The notes under the pieces are model-generated. The model made no database searches, was not told the DNA's origin, and worked only from the letters and a program-made list of their open reading frames with translations. 64,000 bases of DNA from positions 166,555 to 230,554 of the forward strand of contig NZ_JAMQKA010000004.1 of NCBI RefSeq assembly GCF_031569985.1. The letters run 5' to 3'. The first letter of the stretch is position 1. Each line of letters begins with the position of its first letter. The stretch comes from JAMQKA01 sp031569985. Its GTDB lineage: Bacteria; Bacteroidota; Rhodothermia; Balneolales; Balneolaceae. Below are positions 28,724-38,297 of this stretch, piece by piece. A program made the translations under genes and the position numbers.

Positions 28724-30015
28724 ATGAGGGTAAACCTAACAATATTTCTTGCTTTAATAACAATTTCACTCACATTCAAGGAAATTTCTGCGCAAACTAA
28801 AGATGTTAAAAGTTCCCAGGGATGGAGCATACCGAAATTAGCTATAAAGAACTCAAATCATCAATTCCCCACATATAATATAAATTTGGCTGAAAACAGA
28901 CAGGGAGTTTATATATTTGGAAACTCAGTTCCCCGACCCGGAAAAAAGTATCATTCAATAAAAAATATGATGTAGAAGAGACACTTATTGCGATAAACCC
29001 TGAAGGTGATCAAATTCCTGTTCCCAAAGGAGATTATAACTTCGCATATCCACGGGCAGTCTCTGATTCAACCGGGCGAATTCATTTACCGTGGGCAGAG
29101 CATCCTAGCAGGAGAAAAATCCCAGAATTTAGCATTATCTACTACTCTTTCTATGAAGAAGAAAAGTGGTCGAAGCCCGAAATCATTTACCAGGCAAAAA
29201 GCTTTGGATGGAATAGTGTGGATGCTTCTGATTTTTTTGTGGACTCAAGAGATCAATTACACCTATTCTTAACGGCTGATAAGACAAGCTCATCAGGAGA
29301 GGGAGTGGTTCACCTGTATATGGATGAGGATGGATGGCAAAGCGTATATTGGACCGGCAAGAGAGCACGTGCATGTGCCTATGTTGATGCAGATATTGAT
29401 AACAAAGGCAGAATACACCTGGTATGTATAGGCCCGGATTTCAAAATTTCCGGGGATCTAAACAGTGTATTTTATACACATTCGGATGATGCAGGGAACT
29501 CATGGGCTCCCGCCAAACGAATAAGCTTGTCTAAGCAAAATCAAGCATCAAGTCCTGACCTCATGATCGCTCCAGATGGAAGAATCCACCTGCTTTGGGC
29601 AAAAAATCTGAGTGGAGGATTCATGCCACAAACCATTTTTCACACTTTTTCAGATGATAATGGAGAGAGCTGGCGAGAACCCACTAATTTGAAAACTGAT
29701 TATCAGCCAATCACATATGATTGTGTCATGGATTCAACAGGAAATCTCCACATGGTATATGCAACCCCTATAATGCCACCTGAGGTTATTGAAAAAAGCA
29801 CCTTTTATACTCACTGGAATGGATCAGAATGGGTTGAATTTGAACCAATAGTCCATTCGGGATTCTTTCTTAATTTCAGTTCTGAACTCCTGAAAACCAA
29901 TGAGGGGAAACTGTACATGACTGCCCGGCAATACAATGCAGATAATTGGCAAGAGAAAGAGTATAACCCCAAATTGGAACAAGCGGTTTATTTAACTAAA
30001 CAATTATATCAATGA
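28724..30015 (+). pseudogene. Secreted BNR/sialidase-like repeat protein, frameshifted at an A6G run
   Basis: An ATG at 28724 gives a signal peptide (MRVNLTIFLALITISL...ISAQ) and 83 codons to a stop at 28975. The rest of the protein continues in the -1 frame without interruption to 30015. The frames join at 28942-28948, which reads A AAA AAG in the zero frame; shifting back one base there gives one 430-residue product. The second part has repeated Asp-box-like blocks (SDDAGNSWAPAK, SDDNGESWREP) and the phrases PDGRIHLLWAK and STGNLHMVYA, typical of BNR/sialidase-like beta-propellers. It is either a frameshifted pseudogene, an assembly error in the homopolymer, or a programmed frameshift. The downstream frame could also start at GTG 29218. 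Confidence 0.75.
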
Positions 30016-30059
30016 ATCATCGTGCCCCGCTGTCGAAGCCCCCCCTTGTATGCTATGCC

Positions 30060-32402
30060 TTACTGTACCACCTTCTGCATCTCGTAAAATACACGGCCGT
30101 CATACTCGTCCAGCAATCTTTCTTTAAACAGATCTTGAGCATTAACAATATTTAAATCTGCAACAGCGCGTACGGCGTGGTATCGCATCCTCGGATCGCT
30201 GTCCCTGAGCAGGTTTCCTATCCACTCAGTCCACTGCTCTTGGCTGGCATCTACTTGTTTTAATGTATTCAAAGCTTCAGCACGAACGGGATAGCTGTAG
30301 CTTTCGCCCATCAGGATCGTCAGGTTTTTGATGAGATTATCACTGGACAGCCGACCATGATCGGCCAATTTCTTCAGCACAAATACTGATTTATGCCCCA
30401 CCGTGTCCTGGTTCACCACCTGCTGTGCAAAACTTATAAGTGACTCGGTATGGGAAGAGTCTGCTGTTGCCAAGAGGCTGTTTGTGGCCTGCTTAAACAG
30501 CCGTATCGTATCAGCTTGCACCGCTGTCTGCTGTAGCGCCTGAATCACCTGATCATTACCCTGATAATAGCTTAGAGCCTGGATAGCCGCTAACTTGATA
30601 TCAAACTGATCCCGGCGTAACGCATCCAGAAACTGCTGCTCGGTTCCGGTTGCCCCCTGCGTTATGGCTCCCATGGATGAGAGCAGAGCCGCTTCCACCT
30701 CAGGGGGCTGCTCGGTTGACATCAGGTCCATAATAGCAAGCTGAAGGTCGGGGTTGTCGGCATGGTTTCTCAACTGCCGGGCCGCTTCCACTTTTTCCTC
30801 AGGCGACTGGGCGTTTCTAAGCTGACTCAATACAAATGAAACCGGCTTATACTCTATCAGCGTAAGGTCCTCCCGATGCGATGAGTTTATCGTCACGTAG
30901 GAGACCAAGGGATCCAGATTAAGCAGAACCGAGTCACTGCCCCCGGTAAAGGTGACCTCCGTAGTATCTGCTTGCATGCCGGTATATTCGATCAATGGCA
31001 GGGTTACCAGCTCTGTCAAAACGGAATCACGGGCCTGGAATTTCAGCAGCAGTTCGCCCTTTGTTTCGTTGTATTGGTAATCTACTTCATACACAATGGA
31101 ATCTTTTTCGACGGTTTCCTGCTGGTCTAAAAGTAATTGCGGCGGGCTAAACCACGGCTGACCACTGCTTTGGTACCAGCTTTCCGCATAATCGGTCCAG
31201 CTTTTAACCGCACCGCCCTGGGTAATTTCATCATTCAGATTTTGCTCAATAACCTGCTTCCAGGTTGTATCATCCCATTGCGGATAAAACTGCTGCCACT
31301 GGTTCCAGTGTTTGGGACTAAACGCGTGATAGGGATTCACCGACACTTCCGGGTTTGTTGCATCCTTGATCGGGTCCGGGGATTCCTGCGGAAGAGACTG
31401 ATTTAACACGGTTTGGTAAAGATTGATCGCCTCTGCATCCGACCACTGCTCCTCCCGCTGCAGCAGGCCAAACCACTGGGCATAAATACCGCGACGAAGC
31501 TGGGCTTCAAGGTCGCCCCTGTTCTTGAAAAGGAATACAGAACCAGCACTGTAGGGTTTCGTCTCCCAGCGGTGATCATCGAGTATTATAACATTTAATG
31601 TCTCAAAAGGATATTCAACACCGAGTCGTGTTTCAGTACGACTTAAAACCGAATAGGTTTTCTCCAGCAGTTGCTTACCCGATCTGTTTATGAATCCCGT
31701 ATCTCCCGAGACACGAACCTGCTTGATTCCATAAGAAGTTTCAACACTTTTAAGCGGACCGGCTGCGAACCATAGCGAAGAAGCAGGAATTGAACGATCG
31801 CTCTGCCACTGCACCTTCTTCTCCTCAACCGATGTAATCTCTTCAATGTTTGTTTTGCCCGGAGCAAAAGCCAAAAAGTTTCCCGGTACCGTCAAAGTTA
31901 TCTCCGTAGAGAACGTTACCCGTGGGTGATCAACCACCGGCAACCAGTGCCGATTCGAAAGTGGCAGCGACGAAGTCCAAACGGTTCCATTTGAGCCAAA
32001 GTGAACGCCAAATTTGGGAGTAGTCTCATAAATGATATCTATCCCATAACTCTGTCCCTTTTCTGATGGCTCTCCAAGGGAAATAAACAGCGAGTCATTC
32101 CCAAGCCTGTACGGGGTTTCACTTCCCCCTACCTGAACATCACGGATATCCATATGGGCTGCGTGCAACACAAGAGAATCGACCCCGGCAACATTCGCAT
32201 TGATCTCATAAGTGGCGTGACCTTCCAACAGCTTTTGCTCAGGATCAATATTGAGGTCAAGTACCAAGTGGTTAAAAGTAAAATCAAGTTTTGGATAATG
32301 CGTGTAATCGAATGACTGCGTTTGCGCTTGAGCTAAGATCAATGAGAATGATAGCAATGCCCAAACGAAAAGAACGCCTGAACTAATTTTTTTTAGGAGC
32401 AT
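30060..32402 (-). CDS. M1-peptidase-like protein with HEAT-like repeats, zinc site lost
   Basis: The 780-residue exported protein has a signal peptide ending SLILAQAQ. The N-terminal part follows the M1 aminopeptidase fold: a beta-sandwich with LDLNIDPEQKLLEGHATYEI, then YETTPKFGVHFGSNG. Where M1 enzymes have the HExxH-QWFG helix, this protein reads RRGIYAQWFG. The QWFG is kept, but both His ligands and the catalytic Glu are gone. The GAMEN exopeptidase motif is also not recognisable (PYSAGSVFLFKNR). The C-terminal third is helical HEAT-like repeats (RNHADNPDLQLAIMDLMS, DPRMRYHAVRAVADL). It is probably a non-catalytic scaffold or binding protein. The IMPase gene ends 6 bp upstream of its start, on the same strand. 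Confidence 0.85.
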   Translation of the reverse strand: MLLKKISSGVLFVWALLSFSLILAQAQTQSFDYTHYPKLDFTFNHLVLDLNIDPEQKLLEGHATYEINANVAGVDSLVLHAAHMDIRDVQVGGSETPYRLGNDSLFISLGEPSEKGQSYGIDIIYETTPKFGVHFGSNGTVWTSSLPLSNRHWLPVVDHPRVTFSTEITLTVPGNFLAFAPGKTNIEEITSVEEKKVQWQSDRSIPASSLWFAAGPLKSVETSYGIKQVRVSGDTGFINRSGKQLLEKTYSVLSRTETRLGVEYPFETLNVIILDDHRWETKPYSAGSVFLFKNRGDLEAQLRRGIYAQWFGLLQREEQWSDAEAINLYQTVLNQSLPQESPDPIKDATNPEVSVNPYHAFSPKHWNQWQQFYPQWDDTTWKQVIEQNLNDEITQGGAVKSWTDYAESWYQSSGQPWFSPPQLLLDQQETVEKDSIVYEVDYQYNETKGELLLKFQARDSVLTELVTLPLIEYTGMQADTTEVTFTGGSDSVLLNLDPLVSYVTINSSHREDLTLIEYKPVSFVLSQLRNAQSPEEKVEAARQLRNHADNPDLQLAIMDLMSTEQPPEVEAALLSSMGAITQGATGTEQQFLDALRRDQFDIKLAAIQALSYYQGNDQVIQALQQTAVQADTIRLFKQATNSLLATADSSHTESLISFAQQVVNQDTVGHKSVFVLKKLADHGRLSSDNLIKNLTILMGESYSYPVRAEALNTLKQVDASQEQWTEWIGNLLRDSDPRMRYHAVRAVADLNIVNAQDLFKERLLDEYDGRVFYEMQKVVQ

Positions 32403-32408
32403 ATATCG

Positions 32409-33191
32409 TTAGTTATTGGAATATTTTTTAAAAATTTTGATCACTGAAGGATAAAGTGCCTTGCTGCAGGAAAAACCGTTGCCAGACTCTATCGTCTCTT
32501 TCCCGTTTGTATCACAAAAAATACCGCCTGCTTCGCGCACAACAGTTAATAACGGTGCCGCATCCCAGATATTCAGTACCGGGTCAAACATCAGGTCGGC
32601 ACGGCCGGCGGCCACCATCATATGGCCATAAGCATCCCCCCACGTACGATGAACACGCGTGGTATCGAGAAGTTCCGAAAACGGTTTCTCATAGCTGTAC
32701 TCTGCAGGCGTGGTTACATCGGTGGACAAGAAGCTGGCTTCTGAGAGATTCTCATTTGAGCGCACAAAACAGGGCTCCCCGTTCAACCGCGTGCCTCTCC
32801 CCTCTGCTCCCTCGCACATCTCGTCCAGGGCCGGAGCATAGACGATCCCGATCTTGGGTTCATCTTTATGCAACACACCAATCAGCGTGGTATAAAATGG
32901 GATGCCGTGGATAAAGGAGAGTGTGCCATCGATGGGGTCGAGAATCCATTTGATATCACTGTCAGTGTTCACATTCTCGAACTCTTCACCGACGATGCCG
33001 TGCTCAGGAAATCGATCTTGTATCTCATCGCGCATTAGCCTTTCCGCCTCGCGATCGGCTACTGTCACCGGGGAAGCATCATCCTTGAACTCCACTTCAA
33101 CGGCGTTCTTAAAATATTGCAGCGTATGATCGCCGCCTTTACGGGCTATTTCTATTGCCGCTTCATGCAACGTTGTTAAATCAAAATTCAT
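32409..33191 (-). CDS. Inositol-monophosphatase-family phosphatase (HisN-like candidate)
   Basis: I choose the ATG at 33191 (MNFDLTTLHEAAIE); a start 36 bp upstream adds a poorly supported leader. The 260-residue enzyme has the metal-binding motifs GEEFEN, WILDPIDGT and WDAAPLLTVVREAGG of the IMPase superfamily. These Mg2+-dependent enzymes dephosphorylate inositol phosphate, histidinol phosphate or PAP. The TVADREAERLMRDEIQ segment resembles HisN-type histidinol-phosphatases, but no his genes are nearby, so the substrate is open. It lies 6 bp upstream of the M1-like gene. Confidence 0.88.
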   Translation of the reverse strand: MNFDLTTLHEAAIEIARKGGDHTLQYFKNAVEVEFKDDASPVTVADREAERLMRDEIQDRFPEHGIVGEEFENVNTDSDIKWILDPIDGTLSFIHGIPFYTTLIGVLHKDEPKIGIVYAPALDEMCEGAEGRGTRLNGEPCFVRSNENLSEASFLSTDVTTPAEYSYEKPFSELLDTTRVHRTWGDAYGHMMVAAGRADLMFDPVLNIWDAAPLLTVVREAGGIFCDTNGKETIESGNGFSCSKALYPSVIKIFKKYSNN

Positions 33192-33276
33192 CTGTGCAAA
33201 AAGTCTTAGTGTGATTATTTTCAGCATGCCAAATATAGGACTCAGAAATTAGAAGTCAGAATCTAGAATAACCAGT

Positions 33277-35451
33277 ATGACAGAAGCACAAATTCACCAG
33301 AGCATTGCCACCGAGTTGAGCCTTAAACCGAAACAGGTCGGAACTGTCGCCAATTTTTTGGATGACGGCGCCACGGTCCCATTCCTGGCGCGCTACCGTA
33401 AAGAGGCAACCGGTGGACTTGATGAAGGACAAATTCGAGATGTTCGTGATAAACTCAACTTTCACCGCGAGCTCGAAGATCGAAAGAAGACGATCCTGAA
33501 AACAATTGATGAACAGGACAAACTGACTGAAGAGCTGGAAGAAAAAATTAAATCGTGCACCGATCTGAATGAGCTTGAGGATCTTTACCTTCCGTACAAG
33601 CCGAAGCGCCGCACGCGTGGAGATATGGCCAAGGAAAAAGGACTGGAACCGCTGGCTGAACTGATCTGGGCTCAGGAAGTTGAAAAAGGAGACCCGATGG
33701 AGTTTGCCGCCGATTATGTGGATGAAGAAAAAGAGGTTGAGACGGCCGAAGATGCCATTGACGGGGCACTTGATATCGTTGCGGAGTGGATCAACGAGTC
33801 GACTGATGTACGCGAAAAACTGCGGGACATCTTCCAGGAACATGCAGTGATCAAAACCGAAAAAAATCCCGATGTGGATGAGCGTACCAACTTTGAAGAT
33901 TATTACGAGTTCTCGCAAAAAGCCAAATATCTCAAACCTTACCAGATTTTAGCCATCAACCGCGGGCAGCGAGAAAATATTCTATTTGTGAATGTGGAGC
34001 TTTGGGATGATGTGACCCTCGAAAACATTGATGATGTGGTGATCAAAAACGATATGAGCATCTTTGTTCCGCTGATCCAGGATGCCGTGGAAGACGCCTA
34101 CAAGCGGCTGCTGTTCCCATCCCTCGAGCGCGAGCTCCGCACAAAACTCACCGAGAAAGCGGATGAACACGCCATCGAGACGTTTGCCACGAACCTGTCG
34201 AATCTGCTGATGCAGCCGCCGCTCGATCATAAAGTGGTTATGGGGATCGACCCGGCCTATCGCACCGGGTGTAAAGTAGCCGTTGTGGACGAAACAGGTA
34301 AATACCTGGAAGGAACGACTACCTATCCGACGCCGCCGCAGGAAAAAGTGGCAGAAGCCGAGGAGGTTTTTGCAAACTATATCGAAAAATATAATGTGAA
34401 CCTTATTGCCATCGGCAACGGTACTGCCAGTCGCGAGACCGAACAGATCGTGGCTAATTTCATCCAGAAGCGAAAAGAGAGTCACCCTGATGAGGAGCTC
34501 AATTATATGATTGTCAATGAAGCAGGAGCCTCGGTCTATTCCGCTTCCGAAGTGGCCGCAGAAGAGTTTCCAGACCTGGAGGCAGCCCAGCGCGGCAATA
34601 TCTCTATCGCACGGCGTGTGCAGGATCCACTGGCTGAGCTGGTGAAAATTGATCCTAAATCTATCGGAGTGGGCCTGTACCAGCACGATGTCAACCAGTA
34701 CCAGCTGGCGCAATCGCTGGAGGATGTGGTGGAAAGCTGTGTGAACCAGGTAGGTGTCAACCTCAATACGGCCAGCGCCCCGCTGCTGTCACACATTTCC
34801 GGACTCAGTTCGTATGTGGCGAAAAACATCGTACGGCGCCGCGAAAGCGAGGGCATCTTTAAAAGCCGTGAAGAAATTAAGGAGATTACCGGGGTCGGCG
34901 ATTTCCGCTTCCAGCAGGCAGCGGGATTTATGCGAATCCCTGAGTCCAGCAATCCCTTGGACAACACCGCTATCCACCCCGAAAGCTATGAGGCGACAGA
35001 GAAACTTTGCAATCTCTTCAGCATTGATCTGACAAAGCTAAAAGAACAAGGCAAAGCAATTTCGGAGAAGCTTTCCAACATCAACAAAGAGGAAGTGGCT
35101 GAGCAGATCGGTGTAGGCGTCCCCACGCTGGAGCTTATTATCGAGAATTTGCAAAAACCGGGTCGAGATCCGCGTGAATCACTGCCAAAGCCGGTGCTGC
35201 GCGATGATGTCATGAAGATGGAAGATCTGAGCGAAGGTCAAAAGCTGCAGGGCACCGTTCGCAACGTGGTGGATTTCGGTGCATTTGTCGATATCGGGGT
35301 CAAGCAAGACGGGCTTCTCCATATTTCCAAAATGGCGAAACACAAGGTGGAAGATCCGCATGTTGTTGTTGCCGTGGGTGACATCCTGGACCTCACCATT
35401 GTGTCACTCGACCTCGAAAGAGGACGAATTGGGTTGTCTCTTGTTGATTAA
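33277..35451 (+). CDS. tex: Tex-family RNA-binding/transcription accessory protein
   Basis: The 724-residue cytoplasmic protein has the Tex architecture. An N-terminal helical region (VGTVANFLDDGATVPFLARY) comes first, then a YqgF/RNase H-like domain (VMGIDPAYRTGCKVAVVDE, near residues 320-340). Helix-hairpin-helix segments follow (LSSYVAKNIVRRRESEG, IKEITGVGDFRFQQAAGFMR), and the protein ends in an S1 domain (VVDFGAFVDIGVKQDGLLHIS). Tex proteins bind RNA and influence transcription. The gene is monocistronic by spacing. Confidence 0.95.
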   Translation: MTEAQIHQSIATELSLKPKQVGTVANFLDDGATVPFLARYRKEATGGLDEGQIRDVRDKLNFHRELEDRKKTILKTIDEQDKLTEELEEKIKSCTDLNELEDLYLPYKPKRRTRGDMAKEKGLEPLAELIWAQEVEKGDPMEFAADYVDEEKEVETAEDAIDGALDIVAEWINESTDVREKLRDIFQEHAVIKTEKNPDVDERTNFEDYYEFSQKAKYLKPYQILAINRGQRENILFVNVELWDDVTLENIDDVVIKNDMSIFVPLIQDAVEDAYKRLLFPSLERELRTKLTEKADEHAIETFATNLSNLLMQPPLDHKVVMGIDPAYRTGCKVAVVDETGKYLEGTTTYPTPPQEKVAEAEEVFANYIEKYNVNLIAIGNGTASRETEQIVANFIQKRKESHPDEELNYMIVNEAGASVYSASEVAAEEFPDLEAAQRGNISIARRVQDPLAELVKIDPKSIGVGLYQHDVNQYQLAQSLEDVVESCVNQVGVNLNTASAPLLSHISGLSSYVAKNIVRRRESEGIFKSREEIKEITGVGDFRFQQAAGFMRIPESSNPLDNTAIHPESYEATEKLCNLFSIDLTKLKEQGKAISEKLSNINKEEVAEQIGVGVPTLELIIENLQKPGRDPRESLPKPVLRDDVMKMEDLSEGQKLQGTVRNVVDFGAFVDIGVKQDGLLHISKMAKHKVEDPHVVVAVGDILDLTIVSLDLERGRIGLSLVD

Positions 35452-35455
35452 CAAA

Positions 35456-35545
35456 ACAAGTTGAAGGTTCAAGGTTAAAAGTTGAACGTTTTGGACAGAA
35501 AAAAACCTTAAACATCCAACCTTCAGCATTTAACTGCTTTTAATG
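35456..35545. repeat. Degenerate GTTGAAG-type heptamer repeats, inverted halves
   Basis: Between tex and argD the plus strand reads GTTGAAGGTTCAAGGTTAAA and later AACCTTAAAC ... CCAACCTTCAGC. These are short degenerate heptamers in inverted arrangement, a common intergenic pattern in Bacteroidota genomes. Function is unknown; it could fold into a hairpin in the transcript. Confidence 0.5.
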
Positions 35546-35616
35546 TATGATTCTTAACTCTTACTGTTTATTTTAAGCGAGCAAGCTCATAAAGTGCCTA
35601 AAAACAACATATAACA

Positions 35617-36813
35617 ATGACAGAATCACAGATTCCTGAAATCACTGAACAATATTATTTCAACGTCTTCAATCGCCTGCCGATTACGTTAGAGCGGGGC
35701 GAAGGTACCCGCGTATGGGATGAAGATGGAAACGAATATATCGACTTCCTGGCCGGCATTGCCGTGAACAGCCTGGGACATAACCATCCCGCTGTGGTAA
35801 AAGCGATCCAGGAGCAATCTGAGCGGCTTATCCATGCCTCCAACATTTTCTATTACAAGAAGCAGGCTGCGCTGATCAAGAAGATGGCAGAAGTCTTTGA
35901 CATGGACAGAATTTTCTTGTGCAACAGTGGGGCTGAAGCTGTAGAAGGGTCAATTAAACTGGCCCGCAGATATGCTGCAAAAAACGGGAAAAACGGGGAA
36001 ATCATTACGATGGAAAACGGCTTCCACGGCCGGACAATTGCTACTATCTCCATGGGGATGAAGAAATACCAGGAAGGTTTTGATCCCATGCTCGGCGGTT
36101 TTAAAGAGATCCCCTTCAACGATATTGAAGCACTCGAGGCTGCATTTGATGAAAATACTACCGGTGTCATCCTGGAGATAATTCAGGGATCCGGCGGACT
36201 CCATGTAGCCACCAAAGAGTTTATGAAAGCGATTGAAAAACTCTGCAGGAAACACAATGCCGCGTTTATTGTGGATGAGGTTCAAACCGGTGTTGGTCGT
36301 ACAGGTGCTTGGTTTTCCTATCAAAACTTTGGCGTACAGCCCGATATCGTCGCCTCGGCCAAAGCGCTGGGCAACGGATTCCCCATAGGGGCAGTGCTGG
36401 CCCGAGAGGAAGTAGCTGAAGCCATGGGTTCCGGCATGCACGGCAGCACGTTCGGCGGTAACCCAGTGGCATCTGCTGCAGCACTTGCTACACTCGAGGA
36501 GATGGAGAAACAGCAGATTGTGAAGCAGGCTGCTGAGAAAGGTGCCTACTTCGTAGAAAAGCTACAAGAACTAGCCGACAAGCTGGACGGGGCGATCAGG
36601 GATATTCGCGGCCTCGGACTCATGATCGGCGTGGAGCTCTCTTTCGGCTGTGGCGACATTGTCACTGAAATGCTGGATCGCGGTATCATCACCAACTGCA
36701 CGAAAGGCAATGTCATCCGCATTGTGCCTCCTATCATTATTACCGCTGAAGAGATCGACACCTATGTTGAGAAGCTTGAGGAGTCGATAAAAGCGGTACG
36801 GGCCGAAGCGTGA
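35617..36813 (+). CDS. argD: Acetylornithine/succinylornithine-type aminotransferase
   Basis: This is a class-III PLP aminotransferase of 398 residues. The PLP-binding Lys is in SAKALGNGFPIGA near residue 249. The IVDEVQTGVGRTG segment and the N-terminal GEGTRVWDEDGNEYIDFLAGI are typical of acetylornithine aminotransferases. The enzyme makes N-acetylornithine in arginine synthesis, although GABA or succinylornithine transaminase cannot be fully excluded. No other arg gene is nearby. A perfect-stem terminator follows the stop by 27 bp. Confidence 0.88.
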   Translation: MTESQIPEITEQYYFNVFNRLPITLERGEGTRVWDEDGNEYIDFLAGIAVNSLGHNHPAVVKAIQEQSERLIHASNIFYYKKQAALIKKMAEVFDMDRIFLCNSGAEAVEGSIKLARRYAAKNGKNGEIITMENGFHGRTIATISMGMKKYQEGFDPMLGGFKEIPFNDIEALEAAFDENTTGVILEIIQGSGGLHVATKEFMKAIEKLCRKHNAAFIVDEVQTGVGRTGAWFSYQNFGVQPDIVASAKALGNGFPIGAVLAREEVAEAMGSGMHGSTFGGNPVASAAALATLEEMEKQQIVKQAAEKGAYFVEKLQELADKLDGAIRDIRGLGLMIGVELSFGCGDIVTEMLDRGIITNCTKGNVIRIVPPIIITAEEIDTYVEKLEESIKAVRAEA

Positions 36814-36840
36814 TCATAAAGTCAATATTCTTTACTTAAA

Positions 36841-36870
36841 AATCCCCCTTTCCTCAAAGGGGGATTTTTT
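36841..36870 (+). terminator. Strong intrinsic terminator after argD
   Basis: A perfect 11-bp stem (AATCCCCCTTT / AAAGGGGGATT) with loop CCTC, followed by TTTT and more T-rich sequence. Its CCCCCTTT...AAAGGGGG core resembles the repeats that flank the DUF559 remnant just downstream. Confidence 0.88.
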
Positions 36871-36957
36871 ATTTTTGTGAAGTCAACATTTATCTCACAA
36901 AAAATGATGTCTCATAAAGTTCTTACTATTTGATATATCTTTGAAAGCATTGGTTGA

Positions 36958-37160
36958 AAGTCTCCCTTAGCAAAGGGAGATTTAGAGGGTTGTCGGTATA
37001 ACCAACTCAAGCGAAGAAGGCTTACCGTTCTTAGGATTCTCCGAAAAGAACTGCGGAATGAGATGGACAACGTACTGCATTCCATTGAAAGCTGGATTAT
37101 CAAAAATGAGTCGGATTGCGGATAAACAACCCCCTCTGTCCCCCTTTGTTAAGGGGGATT
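36958..37160 (+). pseudogene. DUF559-type endonuclease remnant flanked by imperfect inverted repeats
   Basis: The left flank (36958-36993, AGTCTCCCTTAGCAAAGGGA then GATTTAGAGGGTTGT) and the right flank (37126-37160, ACAACCCCCTCTGTCCCCCT then TTGTTAAGGGGGATT) are inverted copies of one sequence. Between them a plus-strand frame ending at TAA 37123-37125 reads RLTVLRILRKELRNEMDNVL followed by HSIESW. This resembles the C-terminal end of DUF559 very-short-patch-repair-like proteins (the VLRFWNNEVLxNIEGVL region), but is diverged and lacks the catalytic N-terminal part. Such genes are often found with this kind of flanking repeat. I read it as a deletion relic of a small mobile-like unit. Confidence 0.5.
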
Positions 37161-37270
37161 CTAACCGCTCCTATAAAAATTTGATTCAGTTAAAAAACCT
37201 TTGCCTCTGAATAGCATTATCATTTCGTAAAACTCCCTGCATTCTTTGTGTAACTTTGTGGCACTATCCA

Positions 37271-38290
37271 CTAATTGAATAAGCCTTTCATAACTCTTAT
37301 CACATGCTCCAGGTCTTCATCTGTTACTTGGTAATGGAACGTAGCCCGAATAGTTTGCGGGCCAAACGGAACCATGCGAACACCACGCTCTTCCAACTTT
37401 TTAAGGGCTGATTCCGCCTTTTCCTCCATCAGTACAAAAATTACAATATTCGTCTCAACACTCTCCGTATCGATTTGAAGCTTGCTGCAGGCATTAATCA
37501 GTTCGGCCAGCTCCTTGGCGCGCCGGTGATCATCCTCCAACTTGCTCCAATGGTGATCAATGGCATAGTTAGCCGCAGCTGCCAACATACCGACCTGCCG
37601 CATTCCCCCGCCCAGCATCTTCCTAAAACGACGAGCGCGACGAATATTTTCACCCGATGATAACACCATCGAGCCGACTGGTGCTCCTAAGCCCTTGCTA
37701 AAGCAGACACTGATGGTATCGGCGACCTTCCCAAAGAAAGCAGGATCAATATTCGTGGCCGCAATCGCATTCCACAGCCTAGCGCCATCCAGGTGAATTT
37801 TAAGTCCATGGTCATCCGCAAAAGCTCTCAATTCTTCCAACTCTGATTTTGTGTAACATGCCCCTCCACCCTTGTTAGTACTATTCTCGACAGCAATTAC
37901 TCGAGTGTTTGGCTCCCACATAAATTTCCCCCGAATCCTGTCGTGAAGCATCTCAGCCGTCAATTTTCCACGATGACCCGCCAGCGTTTGCAGTTGCACC
38001 GATGAGATAAACGAGGCCGCCCCACCCTCGTAATTAAAAATATGGCCCTTCTTTTCGATGAGTATTTCATCACCCGGCTCAGTTAAGATTTTAATACTGA
38101 TCTGATTGCCCATGGTCCCGCTGGGTACAAACAACCCGGCCTCAATCCCAAACAATTCGGAGACCTTGTCTTCCAGTTCATTCACGGTGGGATCTTCACA
38201 AAACACATCATCGCCCACTTCAGCATCCATCATCGCATGGCGCATGCCATCGGTCGGGGTGGTAACGGTATCGCTTCGCAGATCAATCAT
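37271..38290 (-). CDS. ltaE: Low-specificity L-threonine aldolase
   Basis: This PLP enzyme cleaves L-threonine (or allo-threonine) to glycine and acetaldehyde. The 339-residue protein starts with the family signature MIDLRSDTVTTPTDGMRHAM and has the PLP Lys in FSKGLGAPVGS (near residue 198) and HLDGARLWNA. The start lies 7 bp after the stop of the threonine/serine dehydratase gene, so the two form a threonine/serine catabolic pair. Confidence 0.95.
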   Translation of the reverse strand: MIDLRSDTVTTPTDGMRHAMMDAEVGDDVFCEDPTVNELEDKVSELFGIEAGLFVPSGTMGNQISIKILTEPGDEILIEKKGHIFNYEGGAASFISSVQLQTLAGHRGKLTAEMLHDRIRGKFMWEPNTRVIAVENSTNKGGGACYTKSELEELRAFADDHGLKIHLDGARLWNAIAATNIDPAFFGKVADTISVCFSKGLGAPVGSMVLSSGENIRRARRFRKMLGGGMRQVGMLAAAANYAIDHHWSKLEDDHRRAKELAELINACSKLQIDTESVETNIVIFVLMEEKAESALKKLEERGVRMVPFGPQTIRATFHYQVTDEDLEHVIRVMKGLFN

Positions 38291-38297
38291 ATCGGAA

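Noticed and set aside
33256..34713. Minus-strand frames of 220 and 243 codons inside tex
   Set aside because: They are antisense shadows of the intact Tex gene.
35456..35545. CRISPR-like repeats between tex and argD
   Set aside because: The units are degenerate heptamers without spacers of constant length.
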